Positions 1 through 5,885 of a stretch of 5,885 nt of DNA are shown here, piece by piece. Both the position numbers and the translations under genes were made by a program. The stretch covers positions 29,372-35,256 of the forward strand of contig PBKH01000024.1 of assembly GCA_002721375.1 (NCBI GenBank), given 5' to 3'. The notes beneath the pieces are model-generated. The model did no database searches, was not told where the DNA came from, and worked only from the letters and a program-made list of their open reading frames with translations. The first letter of the stretch is position 1. Each line of letters opens with the position of its first letter. The DNA is from Verrucomicrobiales bacterium (GTDB taxonomy: Bacteria > Verrucomicrobiota > Verrucomicrobiia > Limisphaerales > UBA1096).

Positions 1-3000
1 ATCTTCAAGGCACTGACTGAACGTGTCAGCGAGGGGAGGGGGATTCGTCGCCCTATGGCAATGGCAGAATTGGCAGAGGTCGTTGGCGCGGATGATCCCA
101 AGACATTGGTCCCGGTTGTTGAGGCTTATAGAGCGTCAGGACGAACATTCCTCATGCCGCCTGATTCCATTGAACTAGGGCCCAAGGTCGTGATTGATAT
201 CTCGCATGAAAGTCTGATGCGAGTATGGCAACATTTGGTCGTTTGGGTCGACGAGGAGGCGCAATCAGCCCGAATCTATCGTCGTTTGGCTGATACTGCT
301 CAATTGTATAGGGAAAACAAGGCCGGTTTGTACCGGGACCCTGACCTGCAGATCAGTCTTGCTTGGCGTGACCAGAACAATCCCACTGAGGCTTGGGCAG
401 ACCGCTACTACCCAGGCTACAACGACGCTATGGTCTTTCTTGACGAAAGCCATGAGACCGCCGTAGCTGATGAAAAAGCTAGAGAGGAAGCCAGAAAACG
501 TGAGCTTGAGCAGGCTCGTCGCCTCGCCGAGGAGGAGCGAAGGTCTAAATCTCTTTGGCAAAAGTTGGTCTGGACATTCGGGGTCGCTGTCATCGCAATC
601 ACAGCTGGTCTGTTCTATATCATCGAGTCGAGGGAAACCATACGTAATAATTTGAGCCGCGTAAGTCTCAAGGAAGCGAACAGACTAGCGAATAATAATC
701 AGCAGGATGAAGCAATTGCTCTACTTGCTAAGACTATCGAGGATAACCCTGAATATTCAGCAGCAGGCGTACGGCTGATGTCAATGTTGGAACATACTGC
801 ATTTCCGTCAAGAATCGAAAAAATACATTCAACGGATAATGATTTTACTGGAGAGAATGATCAGAACTCAATCATACTCTATCCTGAGTACGACATTTTT
901 GTTGAGAGAGGAAGACGGGAGGATGGTTGGATGCGTTATCGTTTATTCAATCTGGCTAACGGTAAAATGATTAAGAGTTGGCAGTCGGAACACCGTCTTG
1001 GCTCTGGGAGAATTATTAAAAATGGGAAAATATTTCAATTTTTAGAGGTGAACGGATCTAAGAGCTCTAAATTTTATTCCTACGACATACAATTGGATGT
1101 TACATCTGAATTCGAAATTCTTAGAGAAGTAATGTATGGTAGGCTGACAAATAATGCAGATTTAATCGAAGTTTATTTTAGGGATGGTGGTTATTCAGTA
1201 TATTCGATCGAGCAGAAAAAATCTATTTTTGAATACAATGCAGTTACAGGGGTAATTCGAAAAGCAATTACCATGTCAAGAGACGGCAAAAAGGTTGCGA
1301 TGGCCATCGAAACATCTGATAGGTTGGATATCATTGTTTTTGACATTCAAAAGAACGAAAGCAGATTGATGAAAACTTATCCAGTGAAACAAACCAATGT
1401 TCGCCTTTCGTTTACCGACGATTCAAGTTCATTGATAATAAATAAATCAGCTGCAACAACTTTGAGTAGATCAAGAAGCCTTGAGTTATTAGATCTAGAT
1501 TCCGGAGCTAGTGTTGACATTAGGCCTGACTCGGATGGGTTTTGGGGATGGCCTGAACTGTTTTTAAACAATGGTTTGATGGTTGTAAGAGAGTCAGAAG
1601 GGGGGTTAGCCATGGCCGCATATCCGTTTGACAACTTTTCTCGAATGGAGGGCCATTATGGATGGGTGTCTAGTACCAGCATCAGCAACGATGGAATGAT
1701 GGTGGCGAGCGGTTCTGAGGACCGTACTGTTCGGTTGTGGAGTACTACAACAGGAAAGCCCCTGTCTGCTCCATTACGATTTGAGAACACTGTTGTTGAT
1801 GTCGCTTTCGACTCCAATGACAATGCGTTGTATGTGGTGGTACTGGGGGGCGACCTTTATAAGGCTGCCCTTCCGTTACGGAAAGCGGAACATGCAAGCT
1901 ATGAGTTTGTTGCTGGGAGATACAATCCAGCTTCATATGATCCAGATCAGGATCGAATCGGTGCTTTGAACGCTGAATTATTGACCGTAGTCGATTTAAA
2001 AACTCAAAAAGAATATTCTGTTAAGATCGACAATGCTGGGTTTCCTGGTCGCAGGCCTGGCGTTAGGTACTTCCCTATTAAGTGTGATTGGGAAAATGAG
2101 GAGGTGCTTTTTTTTAGCACAATCCATGAAGCCAGCATAGTTCTTAAAAGTGTAAATTATAAGAACAAATCAATTAGGGAGACATATGCACTCCCTACCG
2201 GAACAAAACGCGTGAGCTTGTGTTCCTTTGGAAAGCGGATTGCCCTGGTGTCAACTAACAACCTTGTGTCGGTTATAAATATTGAAAGCAAAAAGAGAAT
2301 AGGGAAACCTTTCATGATGGATAATACTTTCAGTACAGCTGTACTGGAGGGCGATGAAGACTTGATTTATGGGAGAGGATGGCGAGGGTTGCAGTTTTAT
2401 GACGTTAAATCCGGAGCCAAAGTGGGGCCTTTGATCGATATCACAGGTGCCTGGGTTGACTTCCTTCCAGCAACTCGAACATATGTTGTGACTAGTGGCG
2501 ATTCATCGGTTGTTTATGTTTGCAAAAAAAAGTTTGAGTCTATTACTACTTTGGATCTCGGTCAGCCGTATCAGTCTCATGGGGTGAACAGCAAGGAGAC
2601 TCTCATTGCCGTGGCCATGGAAGATGGGAATGTTGACATTTGGGATTTGAACAAAGGAGTTAAGGTGAACGACTCATTGAAACATGACGCTGAGGTCGAA
2701 GGGGTGGTTTTTCATCCTTATAATGATAGGTATATATTCACCTTCATGGATGGTGGGAATCTTTACGGATGGGATCGCAAAGATGGGAATGTATTCATGG
2801 GGCCGGTAAGTTTGCCTTCTGGACGGGGACTTTACATCAATACAGACGGGACTGTGTTGACAGCGCGAGCCAACAATGGGCGAGTTTATCGTGTGCCAGT
2901 TCAAATTCCGCAACATGGGTTCAAATATTCCACTTGGCTTCCGGGGTTGGCTAATTCCATGGTGGGATTCAGGATCGACGATTCTGGTGCACACGAAACC

Positions 3001-3480
3001 CTCAATCGGGAGGAATCTCTCAAATTGAGGAAGGATGCTAAGCGGATTGCTGAAAGCGGACCAATGGCGAATTGGTTGAATTGGTTGATTGATGATTCGT
3101 CGAATTTAAAGGCAGCTCCGATCGGTGATGCCACTCGGAAGCAGATTGTGAACGATCTTGCTGAATCAGGAACATTACCTGATTTAATCAAGGCGCTTCA
3201 ATTAAGCCCCTCAAACCCGGAGTTGATGAGCGGCTTTGCTCATCAGATGCTCCTGATGGGTGGGGTTGAAGAAAAAACCAAAAGGCCTGCAACCTATGCC
3301 ATCGCCAAGGCTAGGGAGTTGGGTGAAGATAATGCCGTCGTGTTTTACCGAAGCGCTAAGATTGAAAAAATACTGAATAATCAAGCAGATGCACTGAAGT
3401 ACGTCGATCGTGCGATAGCTTTGGATTCAGGTAATGCTGAGTATTCTGAATTTAAGAGGGCATTGCTACAGAATAATTAA
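1..3480 (+). CDS. STAND NTPase (nSTAND1-like) with transmembrane helix, WD40 and TPR regions; 5'-partial
   Basis: This is the C-terminal 1159 residues of a large signal-transduction or conflict ATPase. The frame is open from base 1. The residues before the first ATG (base 55) read as family sequence (ALTE..SEGRGIRRP), so the true start lies left of the window. Numbering residues from base 1: about 1-110 is the winged-helix end of an nSTAND1-type NTPase with the hallmark ISHESLMRVW (67-76); 151-183 is a Glu/Arg-rich coiled coil; 189-208 is one hydrophobic helix preceded by RRSK; 215-250 is a TPR-like helical linker (EAIALLAKTIEDNPE). About 255-960 is a beta-rich propeller region. One repeat there is textbook (G551H to LW580), a second ends in IWD (880-882), a third in GWD (923-925), and the rest are degenerate. 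Residues 1010-1159 are helical, with a TPR-like end. The P-loop, Walker B and any effector domain are outside the window. In this family the NTPase is thought to switch state when the repeats bind a ligand and then activate an N-terminal effector. Ligand and effector are unknown here. Architecture is confident; biological role is not. Confidence 0.88.
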   Translation: MFKALTERVSEGRGIRRPMAMAELAEVVGADDPKTLVPVVEAYRASGRTFLMPPDSIELGPKVVIDISHESLMRVWQHLVVWVDEEAQSARIYRRLADTAQLYRENKAGLYRDPDLQISLAWRDQNNPTEAWADRYYPGYNDAMVFLDESHETAVADEKAREEARKRELEQARRLAEEERRSKSLWQKLVWTFGVAVIAITAGLFYIIESRETIRNNLSRVSLKEANRLANNNQQDEAIALLAKTIEDNPEYSAAGVRLMSMLEHTAFPSRIEKIHSTDNDFTGENDQNSIILYPEYDIFVERGRREDGWMRYRLFNLANGKMIKSWQSEHRLGSGRIIKNGKIFQFLEVNGSKSSKFYSYDIQLDVTSEFEILREVMYGRLTNNADLIEVYFRDGGYSVYSIEQKKSIFEYNAVTGVIRKAITMSRDGKKVAMAIETSDRLDIIVFDIQKNESRLMKTYPVKQTNVRLSFTDDSSSLIINKSAATTLSRSRSLELLDLDSGASVDIRPDSDGFWGWPELFLNNGLMVVRESEGGLAMAAYPFDNFSRMEGHYGWVSSTSISNDGMMVASGSEDRTVRLWSTTTGKPLSAPLRFENTVVDVAFDSNDNALYVVVLGGDLYKAALPLRKAEHASYEFVAGRYNPASYDPDQDRIGALNAELLTVVDLKTQKEYSVKIDNAGFPGRRPGVRYFPIKCDWENEEVLFFSTIHEASIVLKSVNYKNKSIRETYALPTGTKRVSLCSFGKRIALVSTNNLVSVINIESKKRIGKPFMMDNTFSTAVLEGDEDLIYGRGWRGLQFYDVKSGAKVGPLIDITGAWVDFLPATRTYVVTSGDSSVVYVCKKKFESITTLDLGQPYQSHGVNSKETLIAVAMEDGNVDIWDLNKGVKVNDSLKHDAEVEGVVFHPYNDRYIFTFMDGGNLYGWDRKDGNVFMGPVSLPSGRGLYINTDGTVLTARANNGRVYRVPVQIPQHGFKYSTWLPGLANSMVGFRIDDSGAHETLNREESLKLRKDAKRIAESGPMANWLNWLIDDSSNLKAAPIGDATRKQIVNDLAESGTLPDLIKALQLSPSNPELMSGFAHQMLLMGGVEEKTKRPATYAIAKARELGEDNAVVFYRSAKIEKILNNQADALKYVDRAIALDSGNAEYSEFKRALLQNN
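565..624 (+). other. Single transmembrane helix within the STAND protein
   Basis: These codons give about 20 uncharged, hydrophobic residues, from LVWTFGVAVI to FYII (residues 189-208 counted from base 1). They are flanked by RRSKSLWQK on the N side and ESRETIRNN on the C side. The basic N flank fits the positive-inside rule, so the NTPase would be cytoplasmic and the WD40 and TPR part would lie across the membrane. It sits too far into the protein to be a signal peptide. The topology is inferred. Confidence 0.8.
1651..1740 (+). other. Best-preserved WD40 repeat of the STAND protein
   Basis: Residues 551-580 (from base 1) show the classic WD40 pattern: a GH start, a beta strand ending in S-NDG, a VASGSEDRTVRLW core with the structural Asp, and a closing LW. 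The following stretch (about 586-622) is a weaker repeat with LRFENTVVDVAFDSNDN and GGDLYKA. Two further recognisable blades lie at bases 2581-2775, ending in IWD and GWD. Together these identify the middle of the protein as a beta-propeller region, although most blades are poorly conserved. Confidence 0.85.
3070..3087 (+). repeat. 9-bp perfect tandem repeat inside the STAND gene
   Basis: The 9-mer AATTGGTTG occurs twice back to back and is in frame, so it writes NWL twice in ANWLNWLIDD. The segment corresponds to the short Trp-containing helix that follows the propeller in relatives. A small in-frame duplication is plausible, but it could equally be ordinary sequence. Confidence 0.5.
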
Positions 3481-3496
3481 TCCGCTATACGGATTA
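3478..3496. terminator. Small hairpin on the STAND stop codon, possible weak terminator
   Basis: TAATCCG and CGGATTA form a perfect 7-bp stem around the 5-base loop CTATA. The left arm begins with the TAA stop codon of the STAND gene. No run of T follows on the + strand, so this is not a standard intrinsic terminator. It may help end transcription or protect the 3' end of the message. Confidence 0.3.
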
Positions 3497-3515
3497 GTAT
3501 CGGTACTTGGAATGG

Positions 3516-3544
3516 GCAGGAACAATATTGTTTCTTGTTCGTGC
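3516..3544. terminator. Hairpin between convergent genes, candidate terminator
   Basis: GCAGGAACAA (3516-3525) pairs with TTGTTCGTGC (3535-3544) over 9 of 10 positions, with one G-G mismatch and a 9-base loop. A T-containing stretch (TTGTTAAGCTTT) follows on the + strand, but it is not a clean T-run. The hairpin ends four bases before the permease stop codon, so it lies downstream of both convergent genes and could serve both. The call rests on position and pairing only. The overlapping palindrome AACAATATTGTT (3521-3532) offers an alternative fold. Confidence 0.35.
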
Positions 3545-3547
3545 TTG

Positions 3548-4894
3548 TTAAGCTTTATTCAGTTTTAGCAGGTGTATCTTTAAGCGGTCTATCAGAACAG
3601 CGATGAGGATGACTGCGCCATAAATGACTTTCTGCATATGGGACTCCACGCCTGTAAGATTCATTCCATTGTTAATGACGGCTATGATAAATGCGCCGAT
3701 AAAGGTTCCCATGATTCTCCCTTGCCCACCAGCCAGACTGGTTCCTCCCACTACGACCGCTGCGATAACTTTTAATTCCACTAGATCACCTGACTTTGGA
3801 TCGCCGGTTATATGGAGTGACGCTTCCATTACCCCACCTAATCCCGCGAGCAATCCTGTGAGTGTATAGACGAATGCTAATACCCATTTGACAGGAACAC
3901 CGGAAAGCCGTGCGGCTTCCGAGTTTCCGCCGACAGCGTAGATGTAACGACCGATCGACGTGCGGGTCATTAGCACATGTGCCATCGAATATAGGATAAA
4001 CATTAGGATGACGCTATTTGGTAGTCCGAAAAAGTCTCGCCCGCGTCCAAGCCATCCGAAAGATTCGTTGGCTACAGGTACGGGGGATGAATCGGAAAAA
4101 ATAAATGCCAATCCCTTGGCAATGAACATGATCCCGAGTGTGGCAATGAATGCGGGTATTCCGAATAGCGTGACTAGTCCACCGGTGAATAATCCGGCAA
4201 GGCTGCAGACAAGGATTCCGGCCATAGCACCGAGCCATAGATGGGAGGTGGTTGGCGCATCGCCGCCAAGTGCTTGAATTGCCAAGGCGGTAATTACTCC
4301 AGAAAAAGCGATAAGGCTACCAACCGAAAGATCAATTCCTGCGGTGATGATCACCATCGTCATTCCGATGGCGATTATGGCTACGACGGAGATCTGCTTC
4401 ATCACATTAAGAAGATTTTCTTTTTTAAGGAAATTTGGCCACCTGTAGCTTTTCGGTTGGAAGATTCTGGCATTAGTTAAGCCGGTGTGAGCTTGGCTAA
4501 GTTGTTTTAGATTTGCTGATGCAAAGTTGGCCATGTGTTTATCAGCAATGATTCCGTCAAGATTTTGGCCGGTTTTACCGAACTCTGTGAGTGCCTTACG
4601 GGCATCGGCCGGTTGACCGATTATGGTGGAAACAACGGAAGCATCGACCTTGGTTAATTGTTCGGCCAAAATTTTGGTAAACAACTCGCCTTCACCCCCT
4701 TGGCGGGCGAGTACGATGACGTTGGCATTTTTTGGAAGTGCGTCGCCCGCTCGCTTAGCCAAGCGTTCTGCAGCTGCAGAGTTAGTTGGGGATTGCTCTT
4801 CAATCGTTACGTAACTGAACCAACCACAAAGCATGGTCAGTACGACTAGAGTCCCGTAATCGAATAAAAGTTTTGTATAGTTAATCTTTTTCAA
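3548..4894 (-). CDS. RbsC-like sugar ABC transporter permease with a periplasmic insertion
   Basis: This is an inner-membrane permease of a ribose/simple-sugar (CUT2) ABC importer, family BPD_transp_2. At 448 residues it is about 120 longer than a typical RbsC (around 320). Helix 1 is at about 9-31. Residues 32-148 are a soluble insertion. The usual core follows, with IAIGMTMVIITAGIDLSVGS (174-193), FGIPAFIATLG (244-254), the cytoplasmic ATPase-contact loop GRYIYAVGGNSEAARLSGVP (315-334), VVVGGTSLAGGQG (380-392) and a last helix at about 423-436. The start is TTG at 4894. No ATG or GTG lies just upstream in frame, and the next ATG (4834) falls inside helix 1. The start overlaps the stop of the ATPase gene (TTGA), and no clear Shine-Dalgarno motif precedes it, so translational coupling is likely. 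Substrate cannot be read from the sequence; ribose, another pentose, galactose or an inositol are all possible. The symbol is withheld for that reason. Confidence 0.93.
   Translation of the reverse strand: MKKINYTKLLFDYGTLVVLTMLCGWFSYVTIEEQSPTNSAAAERLAKRAGDALPKNANVIVLARQGGEGELFTKILAEQLTKVDASVVSTIIGQPADARKALTEFGKTGQNLDGIIADKHMANFASANLKQLSQAHTGLTNARIFQPKSYRWPNFLKKENLLNVMKQISVVAIIAIGMTMVIITAGIDLSVGSLIAFSGVITALAIQALGGDAPTTSHLWLGAMAGILVCSLAGLFTGGLVTLFGIPAFIATLGIMFIAKGLAFIFSDSSPVPVANESFGWLGRGRDFFGLPNSVILMFILYSMAHVLMTRTSIGRYIYAVGGNSEAARLSGVPVKWVLAFVYTLTGLLAGLGGVMEASLHITGDPKSGDLVELKVIAAVVVGGTSLAGGQGRIMGTFIGAFIIAVINNGMNLTGVESHMQKVIYGAVILIAVLIDRLKIHLLKLNKA
4451..4801 (-). other. Extra domain in the permease, resembling half a binding-protein lobe
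   Basis: Residues 32-148 of the permease separate helix 1 from the conserved core. After a polar linker, about 56-120 read as alternating strand and helix: NVIVLARQ, a helix around ELFTKILAEQLTKV, SVVSTIIG, a helix around DARKALTEFGKT, then LDGIIAD. This order and the DGII-type third strand resemble the start of a type I sugar-binding protein. The segment follows a first helix, so it should face the periplasm. The resemblance is by eye; a role in docking the binding protein or in sensing sugar is inference. Confidence 0.6.
4891..4894 (-). promoter_or_regulatory. TTGA stop-start overlap coupling ATPase and permease translation
   Basis: On the - strand the bases TTGA hold both the permease start codon TTG and the ATPase stop codon TGA. 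It is the TTG version of the common ATGA junction. With no evident ribosome binding site, permease translation probably depends on ribosomes finishing the ATPase gene, which would help balance two subunits of one complex. Confidence 0.7.
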
Positions 4895-5885
4895 GCGGCT
4901 AAGGGAACACGCTTGGTCGCGAGTTTCATGATATCTTTCTGAGTTGCATTCTTTACATTGGTGATTTCACCGGTGATTTGGCCTTCGTTCATGACTAGAA
5001 TACGGTCGCTCATGCCCAAGATTTCGGGTAATTCGGAACTTATCATGAGAATCGCTTTGCCTTGTTCGGCAAGTTGATTGATAAGTTGATAAATTTCGTA
5101 CTTAGCTCCAACATCAATGCCACGGGTGGGTTCGTCAAAGATGACTATCTTCGCGTTACGCTGAAGCCATTTTGCAAGGACGACTTTTTGTTGGTTGCCC
5201 CCCGAAAGCGTACCTGCGATTTGCTCGGTGTCGGTTATCTTGATCTGTATTTGATTAACGTAGGATGAAAAGGCTTCCTTCTCTTGATCTTTCCGTATGA
5301 GACCACATGAGGAAAATTCTGGTAGGTTGGGCAGCCCGAAGTTTTCACGGACGGTTTGACCAAGAATGAGTCCTTCTGCCTTGCGGTCTTCTGTCAGAAG
5401 ACAAATTCCTTGTCGGATCGCATCTTTCGGCGAGTTGGTTGAAACTGGTTTACCGTCGAGTTGAATTGTGCCGCTATCGAGTTGGTCTGCACCGAACAAA
5501 ATTCGAGCGGTTTCAGTGCGTCCGGCACCGACAAGTCCTGTCATTCCAAGCACTTCACCAGCCTTGATCTCAAATGATACATTGCGGACATTATTTGCTC
5601 TGTTTAGTCTGGAGACTCCCATACGCACTTCACCTAGTGATGTGCTACGCCTGGGGAACTCTTTTTCCAGACTGCGGCCAACCATTAACTCTATCATTTG
5701 TTCGCGGGTAAGATTTTCTATTGGTCGGGTGTCGATGTGTTCGCCATCTCGCAGGATGGTCACTCGGTCGGCGATTTCGAAAATCTCATCTAGGCGGTGA
5801 CTGATATAAATAACACCGATTCCTTGTTTTTTAAGCTCATGAACGACTTCAAATAGGCCCGTGGTTTCACGTGGTGAGAGGGCGG
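4891..5885 (-). CDS. RbsA-like sugar ABC transporter ATP-binding protein (tandem ATPase), 5'-partial
   Basis: This is the energy-coupling subunit of a CUT2 sugar importer, on the cytoplasmic face of the membrane. The last 330 residues of an expected 500 or so are present; the frame stays open to the window edge. An apparent GTG start at 5763 is internal. Numbering from the edge: residues 1-60 finish the first nucleotide-binding domain, with the D-loop ALS and the switch histidine in YISHRLDEIFEIADRV. The second domain carries GLVGAGRTE (116-124), EDRKAEGL (165-172), signature LSGGNQQK (226-233), Walker B and D-loop IFDEPTRGID (248-257) and ISSELPE (281-287). The second domain has Arg for the Walker A Lys and Ser-Glu at the switch-His position. 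These changes are normal for RbsA/MglA/AraG-type proteins, where the two sites are unequal, so they are not damage. The gene overlaps the permease by TTGA, showing one operon. The sugar cannot be decided from this fragment. Confidence 0.95.
   Translation of the reverse strand, partial: ALSPRETTGLFEVVHELKKQGIGVIYISHRLDEIFEIADRVTILRDGEHIDTRPIENLTREQMIELMVGRSLEKEFPRRSTSLGEVRMGVSRLNRANNVRNVSFEIKAGEVLGMTGLVGAGRTETARILFGADQLDSGTIQLDGKPVSTNSPKDAIRQGICLLTEDRKAEGLILGQTVRENFGLPNLPEFSSCGLIRKDQEKEAFSSYVNQIQIKITDTEQIAGTLSGGNQQKVVLAKWLQRNAKIVIFDEPTRGIDVGAKYEIYQLINQLAEQGKAILMISSELPEILGMSDRILVMNEGQITGEITNVKNATQKDIMKLATKRVPLAA

Noticed and set aside
55..57. ATG at 55 as the true start of the STAND gene, with the purine-rich GAGGGGAGGGG upstream as its ribosome binding site
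   Set aside because: The frame is open to base 1, and the residues before the ATG match the family's winged-helix part. Starting there would cut the domain in half. The purine-rich stretch codes for EGRG and lies too far from the ATG.
265..561. Antisense open frames under the STAND gene (this and several others, such as 2674-2994 and 2901-3191)
   Set aside because: They lie opposite a gene with clear domain homology, and their products are low-complexity or unrecognisable. They are shadows.
2477..2488. LexA-like box GAACATATGTTG
   Set aside because: It differs from the Gram-positive consensus at the last base and lies deep inside a coding region with no downstream start, so it is most likely chance.
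4767..4780. 14-bp palindrome TCTGCAGCTGCAGA in the permease gene
   Set aside because: It encodes the Ala-rich SAAAE stretch, where CTGCAG-type repetition arises easily from alanine codons.
5386..5402. Inverted repeat GTCTTCTG-T-CAGAAGAC
   Set aside because: It falls on the codons of the conserved LLTEDRK motif of the ATPase, which explains the sequence. There is no sign of a regulatory role inside the gene.
5500..5545. Loss of the Walker A lysine in the second ATPase domain as a sign of a decayed gene
   Set aside because: Arg at this place (GAGRTE), with a non-histidine switch residue, is usual in the C-terminal domain of RbsA-type ATPases. The other motifs are intact.
5761..5763. GTG at 5763 as the start of the ATP-binding protein
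   Set aside because: The upstream codons encode the conserved YISHRLDEIFEIADR switch region of the first ATPase domain, so the gene continues past the window edge.
1..5885. CRISPR array, tRNA, rRNA, insertion sequence or attachment site
   Set aside because: No regularly spaced repeats, cloverleaf-like sequence, transposase motifs or flanking duplications were seen. Nearly all bases are coding.

Overview
The window holds three protein-coding genes, two of them cut by the window edges, and almost no non-coding DNA. No RNA gene, CRISPR array, insertion sequence or phage gene was seen. The gene style points to a Gram-negative bacterium of the PVC group (Planctomycetes or Verrucomicrobia): a very large STAND-NTPase/WD40 protein with a membrane helix, and an RbsC-like sugar permease carrying an extra loop of a kind I recall from planctomycetes. 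No ribosomal or other marker gene is present, so this assignment is a weak inference.

Layout. Positions 1-3480 (+ strand) are the C-terminal 1159 residues of a STAND-type protein. It runs from the end of the NTPase module (winged-helix part with the ISHESLMRVW motif), through a charged coiled coil and one transmembrane helix, to a long degenerate WD40/beta-propeller region and a C-terminal TPR-like helical part. The reading frame is open to base 1, so the P-loop and any N-terminal effector lie to the left of the window. Positions 3481-3547 are a 67-bp gap between convergent genes, with two small hairpins. Positions 3548-4894 (- strand) encode a ribose/simple-sugar ABC transporter permease (RbsC-like) with an unusual insertion of about 115 residues after its first helix. 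Positions 4891-5885 (- strand) encode the C-terminal 330 residues of the matching tandem ATP-binding protein (RbsA-like). The two transporter genes overlap by four bases (TTGA) and are clearly one operon, transcribed right to left. A substrate-binding protein and further sugar genes would be expected to the right.

Function. The transporter pair would form the inner-membrane pore and motor of a CUT2-class sugar importer. The STAND protein is separate: it converges on the operon and looks like a ligand-sensing signalling or conflict protein. Its helix would put the sensor on the other side of the membrane from the NTPase. The points most worth a second look are that topology, the sharp base-composition drop inside its sensor region, its unseen effector, and the binding-protein-like insertion in the permease.
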